Of a DNA stretch of 17,518 nucleotides, positions 6,506 through 12,614 are shown piece by piece (position 1 is the first letter of the stretch; each line of letters opens with the position of its first letter). This stretch comes from an uncultured Lachnospiraceae bacterium (GTDB lineage: Bacteria; Bacillota; Clostridia; Lachnospirales; Lachnospiraceae). The stretch covers positions 1-17,518 of the forward strand of contig CAMNQN010000046.1 of the NCBI GenBank assembly GCA_946549155.1, in the 5' to 3' direction. The translations under genes and the position numbers were made by a program. The notes under the pieces were generated by a model. It was not told the origin of the DNA and made no database searches. It saw nothing but the letters and a program-made list of their open reading frames with translations.

Positions 6506-7963
6506 ATGCAGTTATTCAGTGAATATTTGAGGGATCTGATAAAAACAAAACAAATGTCGGTTTCTTTGCTTGCCAGACTGACAGGGGTGGAACGCACGCT
6601 GCTTTCGAAAACGCTGACTGGACAGCGCGTGCTTCCTTATCATGCCCTGGATGATCTGATCTATCATTTAAAGCTGTCACCTGAGGAGGAAAAGCGTATT
6701 CGGCTTTATTATGACGCCCAGTTTGAAAAAGAGGGCATTCGCCGTTCCAGGGAACTGATCGGAAAAATGTTCAGTGATCTGTCCTGCCTTGATTTATCTG
6801 CTCGGGCATTTGAAGAAACCCGGCTGTTGATGAACATTGGACAGTATGCCGGGGAACGCACGGTTTTTGTAGGAGAAACGAATGTGCAGTTTTTGCAGCG
6901 CATGGTGCTGTCTGAGGAGATGAGCCGCCCGGATTCCAGGGTGGAACTGACGGTGCCCATCTCAGATACCTTCCTGAATGGGGAACTGCTGCATCGGTAT
7001 CTGGATGATAAGACGTCCATGGAGATCAGTCAGATCATCTGCTTTGACGCATCTTCTACAGGGGCAGATATCAATCTGGACAACCTGGGGCGTTTCTGTC
7101 GGATATTGCCGGTCTGCCTGCTGTCAAAGCAGCATTACCATCCTTATTATTACTATGATAATCCTACATCTACCCGATATACGGACCCGTTTCCCTATTT
7201 TCTGGTGTCCCACAGTTGTGTGGTGTGTCTGTCAAAAGACGGAACGTGCGCTCTATTGCTGCGTTCCCCGGATGCAGTGTCTTATTATCACCGGTACTTT
7301 CAGACACTGACAGAGGAGTGCTACAGCCTGATTCAATATACCAGTAATCCACTGGAGATTCTCAACTCTTATCAGAAGTGTACAGAGCCGGATGGCTTTT
7401 ATATGGCGATGGATCAGCCCTGCTTTGGACGTTTTTATACGGATGATTTTATTTTATCCCATATCCGGAAAGAACTGCCGGGCTATGAACAAATCCTGGG
7501 AGCGGCGATGGAACGCTTTTCGCTGCTGAGGATGGTGACACATTTTTACACTTTTTTTTCAGAGGCGGGGGTGAAGCGCTTTCTGAAAGAAGGAACTCTG
7601 GACGATTTTCCGGTGGAGATTGTCACTACATTTTCCAGGGAGGAGAGGGAAGGGCTGATGCGCAGCCTTGCATCGGCGATTCGTTCCGGGAATGTGACCG
7701 GCAGTATTTTGCGGGAGGGGGTATTTCCCGATTATCTTGCCGTGTGCACTTCACAGGAACACGGTGTTGGCTTTTTTACTACGCGTCAGTTTCCATTGTC
7801 GGATGCCCTTTGTTCTGTATGGATGAAAGAACCGAATCTGTGCAGAGCTTTTCATGGATGGATGAAACATCTCCCGGATAGCAGTTTGACACTGACGGCC
7901 GGGGAGACTGCCGACATTCTGGAGAAACTGGTAAATGAGAAGGAAAAAACAAACAGATTATAA
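6506..7963 (+). CDS. HTH (XRE-like) regulator with large unassigned C-terminal region
   Basis: 485 residues. The N-terminal ~65 (MQLFSEYLRDLIKTKQMSVS..., SLLARLTGVERTLLSKTLTG) look like a lambda-repressor/XRE-type helix-turn-helix. The remaining ~415 residues have no domain I recognise. They are soluble in appearance and contain an aromatic patch, HYHPYYYYDNPTSTRYTD. Many Clostridia regulators share this plan of a short HTH plus a long effector or protein-binding region. The ATG at 6506 has AAAGGAAGAGG upstream and lies about 30 nt after the predicted transcript start. The next gene begins 43 bp downstream in the same direction, so this is probably the local regulator of the kinase/phosphatase/protease cluster. 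What it senses cannot be told from sequence. Confidence 0.8.
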   Translation: MQLFSEYLRDLIKTKQMSVSLLARLTGVERTLLSKTLTGQRVLPYHALDDLIYHLKLSPEEEKRIRLYYDAQFEKEGIRRSRELIGKMFSDLSCLDLSARAFEETRLLMNIGQYAGERTVFVGETNVQFLQRMVLSEEMSRPDSRVELTVPISDTFLNGELLHRYLDDKTSMEISQIICFDASSTGADINLDNLGRFCRILPVCLLSKQHYHPYYYYDNPTSTRYTDPFPYFLVSHSCVVCLSKDGTCALLLRSPDAVSYYHRYFQTLTEECYSLIQYTSNPLEILNSYQKCTEPDGFYMAMDQPCFGRFYTDDFILSHIRKELPGYEQILGAAMERFSLLRMVTHFYTFFSEAGVKRFLKEGTLDDFPVEIVTTFSREEREGLMRSLASAIRSGNVTGSILREGVFPDYLAVCTSQEHGVGFFTTRQFPLSDALCSVWMKEPNLCRAFHGWMKHLPDSSLTLTAGETADILEKLVNEKEKTNRL

Positions 7964-8006
7964 CCGGGAAGGCAGGAAACAGCCGCAAATTCAGGAGGAA
8001 CGAGAA

Positions 8007-8846
8007 ATGGAGAGAGCAAAATATGATTGGCGGAGAATAGTGTGGACAGGGACGGAGGGGCTGCTGGCGCTGCTTCTTGGTGTCACTCCAATGGTGAGCA
8101 CCAGCAATGTTTTAGGGTATTCTTTTCGAGTGGGATATCTTACCATGCTTGGCGCATTGCTGAATATCACTTCCATAGGCAGACTGGGGACGCCCTCGGG
8201 AGAGGAATGGTGGATTTTTCTTTTTTATACCGCAGTGGTGACTGGTGTGATCGTACTTTGTGTGGTGATGGCAGTGAAGGCATGGAAAGGCCGGGGACGT
8301 TTCCTGTATCTGGTGGGAAATGCATTGGCCTTTTTGCTGGTTGCAGCAGTTATCATTCTTGTAAAAGCCCTGACGAAATCCTTGATGGCAGATGACACAG
8401 ATATCATTAAGGTTGGATTGGGCTACTGGCTGGCCATGGTTCTGGCGGTGACAGGCTTTGTGTTTGGAATTTTGAATTTGGGAAATAAGCAGTCCGCTTC
8501 TGACAGAGCGGGGAGATTTGAAAAAAAGGTAAGCCTTGCTGATTTGAAACGGAAAACAGAGAAAAGTTTCACATACAGGAAGGCGGAATGCGGGAAGATG
8601 TCCGACCGCCCCTCTGCCGGAGGCCATGTGAAGAGACCGGTGAGAAAAGAAGTGGCGGCAGCTGTGGAACGAGAAGACTCGGATGCGGACGGCAGGGCGG
8701 CAGGTACGTCAAGAATGCCGACAGAGGATACTTATTCACACAGTGCTGTGAAAAAAGAACCGGAACCGTCCGTAAAGGTAAAATACAATATGAAAAACAG
8801 TGGAAAGCCCTCGGAGTTTTTCCATCATGATGATGAACTTTCCTGA
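8007..8846 (+). CDS. Four-helix membrane protein with long charged tail
   Basis: 279 residues; family not recognised. Four hydrophobic segments are visible near residues 15-35, 68-92, 100-123 and 136-157. After them comes a hydrophilic tail of ~120 residues rich in Lys, Arg, Glu and Ser, which is probably cytoplasmic. The tail ends PSEFFHHDDELS, a pattern that recurs at the end of the kinase encoded downstream (DEFFFRAGEDDL), suggesting a shared docking or modification motif. The ATG at 8007 is used because AGGAGG (7993-7998) is 8 nt upstream. A 5' extension to 7935 would overlap the HTH gene without a ribosome-binding site. It may anchor the cytoplasmic kinase and phosphatase partners at the membrane (inference). 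Confidence 0.72.
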   Translation: MERAKYDWRRIVWTGTEGLLALLLGVTPMVSTSNVLGYSFRVGYLTMLGALLNITSIGRLGTPSGEEWWIFLFYTAVVTGVIVLCVVMAVKAWKGRGRFLYLVGNALAFLLVAAVIILVKALTKSLMADDTDIIKVGLGYWLAMVLAVTGFVFGILNLGNKQSASDRAGRFEKKVSLADLKRKTEKSFTYRKAECGKMSDRPSAGGHVKRPVRKEVAAAVEREDSDADGRAAGTSRMPTEDTYSHSAVKKEPEPSVKVKYNMKNSGKPSEFFHHDDELS

Positions 8847-8913
8847 TGTTCTGATAAGGTTTTCCGGGAACTTCAGGTAAAGGGCCGATACAAAGGAGAA
8901 TGGGGAAAAGAAA

Positions 8914-9336
8914 ATGGCAGTCTGGGTAGCGATGGTGGGGCTGTTGGTTTTGGGCAGTCTTATTTGGCTTCATTACAGAGAAAATGAAAAGGATGAAGCG
9001 CATTTCGGGGAAAGAAAAGACAGAGAAGACGATTTGTCTGCCTCCTTCAGGGCGGAGAAGGGTTTTTCCGGCAGCAGGACAGAGGAAGAAAAAGCGCCAG
9101 ATACCACAACGGCGGGTGCCGTGAAGTACGGGCGCGGTTTTGGAAAAAACGGGGGGCAGCAAAAAGAGAAGGCGCCGAAGGAGACAGAGGATTTTTACCG
9201 TTATGACAGGAAAGAAAACGACAGAATTGCCTGCCCCGGCTGCGGGGTGGAAAACGCTCCGGACAGTACAGATTGCCTGCTGTGCGGTATGCCCCTGCGA
9301 TCAGAAGGAAAAGGAGAACAGAAGAATGTTTTGTAA
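8914..9336 (+). CDS. Small membrane-anchored zinc-ribbon protein (TM at N-terminus)
   Basis: 140 residues. One N-terminal membrane helix (about 3-19, VWVAMVGLLVLGSLIWL) is followed by a long charged linker. The C-terminal zinc ribbon CPGCGVENAPDSTDCLLCGM has cysteines at 107, 110, 121 and 124. The ribbon would face the cytoplasm if the charged linker stays inside. The ATG at 8914 has a GGGGA element 7 nt upstream; a better AAAGGAG lies farther away at 8892-8898. It overlaps the next gene by 11 bp, and that protein has the reverse order (zinc ribbon first, then TM), so the two probably work as a pair. No enzymatic residues are seen; a structural or adaptor role is inferred. Confidence 0.75.
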   Translation: MAVWVAMVGLLVLGSLIWLHYRENEKDEAHFGERKDREDDLSASFRAEKGFSGSRTEEEKAPDTTTAGAVKYGRGFGKNGGQQKEKAPKETEDFYRYDRKENDRIACPGCGVENAPDSTDCLLCGMPLRSEGKGEQKNVL

Positions 9337-9856
9337 ATACTGCGGGAATAGAATGAAGGATACGGATCTTGTCTGTCCGCATTGTAAGAAGGAGCGGGAA
9401 CCGATGCAGTCCGCCCTGGAGCTGAAGCAGCTTTTGGGAGAGAAATGGGAAACAGAGAGGAAGAGTCCTGTCTCCGGAAGCGGGGAAGGAAACACGGATT
9501 CCGGTATGATGCAGAAGCGGTGGATGCTTCTGGAAAACAGGCAGAAGCATCTGGAAAAGAATATGAAGTGTCAGAAACTGCTGATGAAAAGTATTGCTGC
9601 GATCCTTGTGCTTTTTCTGGTGATTACAATGGCAGTAAGCTGCAGTCTTTCCAGAAAAATAGAAAGGCTGAATGTTTCCGGACTGGAAGAGAAGATGAAG
9701 GTACAGGAAACAAAGCTGGAAGAGCTGAAAAACAGGATTGAGAATCCGAAGGCGATGATGGAGACAGAAACGGAGACAGAAGCAGAGACAGAAACAGAGA
9801 CAAAGACAGAGGAACAGACAGAGACGAAAACGACGCTGGCGATAAAAGAAAATTGA
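9326..9856 (+). CDS. Zinc-ribbon / transmembrane / coiled-coil protein
   Basis: 176 residues. It begins with a zinc ribbon, MFCKYCGNRMKDTDLVCPHC (cysteines 3, 6, 17, 20). A charged helical stretch follows, then one membrane helix at about 87-107, a heptad-like helix at ~115-140 (EEKMKVQETKLEELKNRIEN) and a Thr-Glu repeat tail at 146-170. The likely topology is ribbon inside and coiled coil plus TE-rich tail outside. The start is set at the ATG at 9326, with AAGGAG (9311-9316) 9 nt upstream and the ribbon at the very N-terminus. The same frame is open back to 9140, but that part is a low-complexity Arg-rich read-through of the previous gene. The phosphatase gene starts 10 bp after its stop. 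Function unknown; probably an adaptor in the membrane signalling complex. Confidence 0.75.
   Translation: MFCKYCGNRMKDTDLVCPHCKKEREPMQSALELKQLLGEKWETERKSPVSGSGEGNTDSGMMQKRWMLLENRQKHLEKNMKCQKLLMKSIAAILVLFLVITMAVSCSLSRKIERLNVSGLEEKMKVQETKLEELKNRIENPKAMMETETETEAETETETKTEEQTETKTTLAIKEN
9761..9831 (+). repeat. Hexamer-like GAGACA repeat tract coding for Thr-Glu runs
   Basis: About 70 bases consist of degenerate GAGACA/GAAACA units and encode alternating Thr and Glu at the C-terminus of the zinc-ribbon/TM protein. Units of six bases keep the frame, so gain or loss would change only tail length. A shorter tract with a similar QTETGQTETS pattern is in the linker of the FHA-protease (around 13164-13190). 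Confidence 0.7.
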
Positions 9857-9866
9857 TGGAGTTGAT

Positions 9867-10799
9867 ATGGATAGATGGAATGGGAAGCGGTTTTTAGACA
9901 TTTTTGGGGTTATCCTTCAGGTATATAGGGAAAAGATCGAAGGAAAAGGGGAGGATGCCTACGTCAGTCTTGTAAATGAAACAGGAGCTCTGATCGGATG
10001 CTTCGATGGATGCGGCGGAATTGGCTCCAGAAGATATGCGGTATTTGATACCCATACCGGCGCATATGTGGCTTCAAGGATCGCCGCTCAGGCTTCGGCA
10101 GACTGGTTTTTGCGGGGGTGTGAGGAGGGGAGACCTTCTGATCTCTCAGAAAAAGAACTGGCGGAGGAGATCTTGGCGGCATTGAAAAGCTGCCGGGGAA
10201 TGGAGCCCTCTTCTTCTGTCCTCAAAGGAAGCCTTACCAGGGAATTTCCCACTACTCTGGCTATGGCAGCGGCGGATACTCAAAATGTGGTGTTTTACTG
10301 GGCAGGCGATTCCCGGGGATATATCCTGGATGAGAGAGGGCTGCATCAGATGACCACAGACGATGTGGAACAGCAGGATGCCATGAAAAATCTCAGTGAG
10401 GATGGTCCACTGAAAAATGTGATCTCCGCTTCCCGCAGCTTCCAGATCCACAGGAGAGAAAGGATGCTTCCCGGCACCGGAATTGTGCTGACCTGTACGG
10501 ACGGATGTTTTGGCTATTTAAGTTCTCCGATGGCATTCGAGCTGCTGCTGATAGAGACTATGCAGAAGGCGCAAAATCCCCGCCACTGGGAGCTGCTTTT
10601 AAAGGAACGGATCGAAAAAAACGCCGGAGATGATTATACACTGATGGCAATGGTACTGGGATTTGACACGTTTGAACAGATGAAACAGTATTTCCGGGGC
10701 AGGTACAGGGAAATGGACTCCCGGTTTCAGGAGATGACCAGCCAGGAAAAGCTGCTTGCATGGTGGGAGGAATATAAAAAAGAGTATGAAAATTATTGA
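9867..10799 (+). CDS. PP2C-family serine/threonine protein phosphatase
   Basis: 310 residues, probably cytoplasmic. The PP2C (PPM) metal-binding signature is complete: GKGEDAY (Glu29-Asp30), CFDGCGGIGSR (Asp47-Gly48 and the GG at 50-51), TTLAMAAAD near 129-137, WAGDSRGYIL (Gly147-Asp148), TDG at 211-213 and the closing GDDYT (Asp255-Asp256). The ~40 residues after 270 are a helical extension rich in Lys, Glu and aromatic residues. These Mn/Mg-dependent enzymes remove phosphate from Ser or Thr. The gene lies 10 bp after the zinc-ribbon gene and 11 bp before a Ser/Thr kinase gene, the usual writer-eraser pair. The ATG at 9867 has only a modest GGAG 5 nt upstream, so translation may be coupled to the preceding gene. 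Confidence 0.93.
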   Translation: MDRWNGKRFLDIFGVILQVYREKIEGKGEDAYVSLVNETGALIGCFDGCGGIGSRRYAVFDTHTGAYVASRIAAQASADWFLRGCEEGRPSDLSEKELAEEILAALKSCRGMEPSSSVLKGSLTREFPTTLAMAAADTQNVVFYWAGDSRGYILDERGLHQMTTDDVEQQDAMKNLSEDGPLKNVISASRSFQIHRRERMLPGTGIVLTCTDGCFGYLSSPMAFELLLIETMQKAQNPRHWELLLKERIEKNAGDDYTLMAMVLGFDTFEQMKQYFRGRYREMDSRFQEMTSQEKLLAWWEEYKKEYENY

Positions 10800-10810
10800 G
10801 AGGTTCTGTT

Positions 10811-11560
10811 ATGCCGGAAACAATTAACGGATATCTGCTGGAAGAACCATTGAAAACGGACAACAGTGGATTTTCAAAATGGGGTTTTGGAAAGCTGGAT
10901 GGAAAAGAATATTTCATAAAAGAATTTTTAAGTCCGGCTTATCCGGTAAATGCCGATCTGCTGGGACCGGAACTGACGGCGAAAAAGAAAGAAGTCTGCA
11001 ATGCCTTTGTAAATCAGAAATGTCTGCTGTTTCAGACGATCAATCAGGCATCGGATGGAAACCTGGTGCGTATAGAGCATTTTTTCCGGTATGGCGCAAA
11101 GTATTATATTACCATGCAGAAGGTGGAAGCTGTGGATATGGTAAAGGTGCTTGCCCTGCCGGAAAGACAGAAGATTGAGATTTGTGCCGTTCTTGCTCAT
11201 GCGGTGGCAGGAATGCACCAGGCCGGGCTGATCCATGGGGATATTAAGCTGGATAATGTGATTTTCTGTTCCAATGCCAGCGGCAGAATTGGGGCAAAGA
11301 TGATTGATCTGGACAGCTACTTCTGGGCAGCGCGACCGCCGGAGAAGGAAGAAGAGATTATCGGTGACCAGATCTATATGGCGCCGGAGACCTTCCTTCT
11401 GATGGAGCAGGAGGAAGGAACACTGACCTGTAAAATTGACATATTCGCTTTGGGACTGCTGTTCCATCAAATCATGACAGGGCTTGCTGCCTGGATTCGA
11501 AGACAGCTGTCATTACCCCTACGAAGCGCTGCTGAAACAGGAGGAACTGAAAGTGAGTGA
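10811..11560 (+). CDS. Ser/Thr protein kinase, N-terminal part (gene frameshifted)
   Basis: A eukaryotic-type kinase. Visible are the ATP lysine in YFIKEF (Lys37), catalytic loop LIHGDIKLDNVIF (Asp144, Asn149), metal motif MIDLDSY (Asp166), APE at 191-193 and DIFALGLLF (Asp210). HGD replaces HRD, so it is a non-RD kinase; a clear glycine-rich loop is missing, though NSGFSKWGFG may fill the role. After MTG (about residue 224) the frame becomes nonsense (LAAWIRRQLS...) and stops at 11560, while the normal C-lobe continues in the next frame from 11484. Reading through one extra base near 11480-11483 gives a 324-residue kinase (10811-11786). The ATG at 10811 follows GAGAGG by 7 nt and lies 11 bp past the PP2C stop. 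It probably phosphorylates Ser/Thr on cluster proteins if a full-length product is made. Confidence 0.85.
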   Translation: MPETINGYLLEEPLKTDNSGFSKWGFGKLDGKEYFIKEFLSPAYPVNADLLGPELTAKKKEVCNAFVNQKCLLFQTINQASDGNLVRIEHFFRYGAKYYITMQKVEAVDMVKVLALPERQKIEICAVLAHAVAGMHQAGLIHGDIKLDNVIFCSNASGRIGAKMIDLDSYFWAARPPEKEEEIIGDQIYMAPETFLLMEQEEGTLTCKIDIFALGLLFHQIMTGLAAWIRRQLSLPLRSAAETGGTESE

Positions 11561-11786
11561 CAGACTGGATCCCCGGCTTCAGAATATTTTTCTGGAAATG
11601 CTTCAGCGGGAACCTGAGAAACGGCCGGATGCGGATCAGGTGGGAGAGCGCCTGAGAAAGCTGTGCCGAAGGAGAAGATCAACTGCAGAAACAGGAGAGA
11701 TCCCATTGGCATCAGAAGCTGTTTTGGCGGACAAAAAGCGGAGCGTGGATGAGTTTTTCTTCCGGGCTGGTGAGGATGATCTGTAG
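11484..11786 (+). CDS. Ser/Thr protein kinase, C-terminal part (same gene, shifted frame)
   Basis: The 100-residue continuation of the kinase in the other frame: LLPGFEDSCHYPYEALLK, then helical C-lobe sequence ending in EPEKRPDADQV, the conserved arginine region of kinase subdomain XI. A tail ends KKRSVDEFFFRAGEDDL. It has no ribosome-binding site and begins inside the upstream frame, so it is not an independent gene. The frame opens only after a TGA at 11475-11477, which confines the shift to 11478 onward. The terminal EFF...EDDL resembles the end of the four-helix membrane protein (EFFHHDDELS). Whether the break is real or a sequencing indel in GGG (11480-11482) cannot be told here. Confidence 0.75.
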   Translation: MLPGFEDSCHYPYEALLKQEELKVSDRLDPRLQNIFLEMLQREPEKRPDADQVGERLRKLCRRRRSTAETGEIPLASEAVLADKKRSVDEFFFRAGEDDL

Positions 11787-11815
11787 AGGAAATGCTGAAT
11801 TAATCAGCATTTCCT
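11787..11815. repeat. Stable hairpin between the kinase and vWA genes
   Basis: AGGAAATGCTG (11787-11797) pairs perfectly with CAGCATTTCCT (11805-11815); one further A-T pair leaves a 5-nt loop. It begins right after the kinase stop and is not followed by a T-run, so it does not look like an efficient terminator. It may slow transcription or protect or process the mRNA, changing the ratio of kinase to vWA protein within the operon. The vWA gene starts 64 bp later with its own good ribosome-binding site. Confidence 0.6.
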
Positions 11816-11879
11816 TAGGAGAAAGTGGTACTGGAAAGAGGATGGAAAAACAGATATACATAGGAAAAGGAGAAGGAAA

Positions 11880-12566
11880 ATGCAGGAAAATTTTCAGATG
11901 ACGTACAATGTAGATATGGTATTTTGTATTGACGCTACAGGGAGTATGAGTCCGGTGATCAATCTGGTGAAAAAGAATGCGCTGAATTTTTATAATGATG
12001 TGCAGACCGTGATGGATAAAAAGGGAAAAGTAATTAATTCTTTACGCATTCGTGTGATTGCTTTTCGCGATTACATTGCGGATAAAGCGGATGCCATGCT
12101 GGTAACAGATTTCTTCGAGCTTCCCCGGCAGGAAGAGGAGTTTGCCAGATGTATCAACAGCATCCGGGCAGAGGGCGGCGGTGATGAACCGGAGGATGGC
12201 TTGGAGGCCCTGGGATATGCGATCAGGTCCAAATGGAACATGGAGGCAAAGAAAAAACGTCAGATCATTGTGGTGTGGACCGATGCCTCCAACCATGAGC
12301 TGGGGTATGGCAGAAGCCAGAGCGATTATCCGCAGAAGATGGCAAAGGATTTTTCGGAACTGACCAGCTGGTGGGGCAATTCCCAGATGGAGGGGTATAT
12401 TGATCAGTCTGCCAAGCGGCTGATTTTGTTTGCTCCGGAAGCATCCTACTGGTCAGAGGTGGCGGATAACTGGGAAAACGTGATTCATTGTCCGTCACAG
12501 GCCGGAAAGGGTGTGGCGGAGCTGGATTACCATCAAATTATAGATACGATTTCAAATACCATTTAG
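11880..12566 (+). CDS. von Willebrand factor A (vWA) domain protein
   Basis: 228 residues, a single soluble vWA domain without a signal peptide. The metal-ion site (MIDAS) is well kept: DATGSMS (Asp18, Thr20, Ser22), FRDY (Asp64), the Gly-rich GGGDEPEDG (Asp102) and VVWTDASNHE (Asp135). DATGSM and GGGDEPED are typical of bacterial vWA proteins that assemble complexes with kinases and phosphatases, including the TerY-type proteins. It probably acts as a divalent-metal-dependent scaffold in the cytoplasm. The ATG at 11880 follows AAAGGAG (11866-11872) by 7 nt. It lies between the kinase gene and the FHA-protease gene. No TerD-like protein is seen in the window. Confidence 0.92.
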   Translation: MQENFQMTYNVDMVFCIDATGSMSPVINLVKKNALNFYNDVQTVMDKKGKVINSLRIRVIAFRDYIADKADAMLVTDFFELPRQEEEFARCINSIRAEGGGDEPEDGLEALGYAIRSKWNMEAKKKRQIIVVWTDASNHELGYGRSQSDYPQKMAKDFSELTSWWGNSQMEGYIDQSAKRLILFAPEASYWSEVADNWENVIHCPSQAGKGVAELDYHQIIDTISNTI

Positions 12567-12614
12567 TTTTCTGACGCTTTAGGATTTTGGAATTTGGGGA
12601 GAGGGAGACGGAGG

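Noticed and set aside
9140..9325. 5' extension of the zinc-ribbon/TM/coiled-coil gene
   Set aside because: Low-complexity Arg-rich sequence inside the preceding gene; the ribosome-binding site and the N-terminal zinc ribbon both favour the ATG at 9326.
9047..9901. Antisense Leu/Cys/Phe-rich frame (284 codons)
   Set aside because: Composition is the mirror of the GAGACA repeat and Lys/Glu codons; no start signal.
11478..11490. Programmed +1 frameshift in the kinase gene
   Set aside because: No in-frame stop, rare-codon pause or internal ribosome-binding-like stimulator is seen at the CTT; a simple indel explains it better.
9867..12566. Classical tellurite-resistance (Ter) operon
   Set aside because: Kinase, PP2C and vWA fit a TerY-P-like triad, but no TerD-, TerC- or TerB-like protein is present, so only the resemblance is kept.
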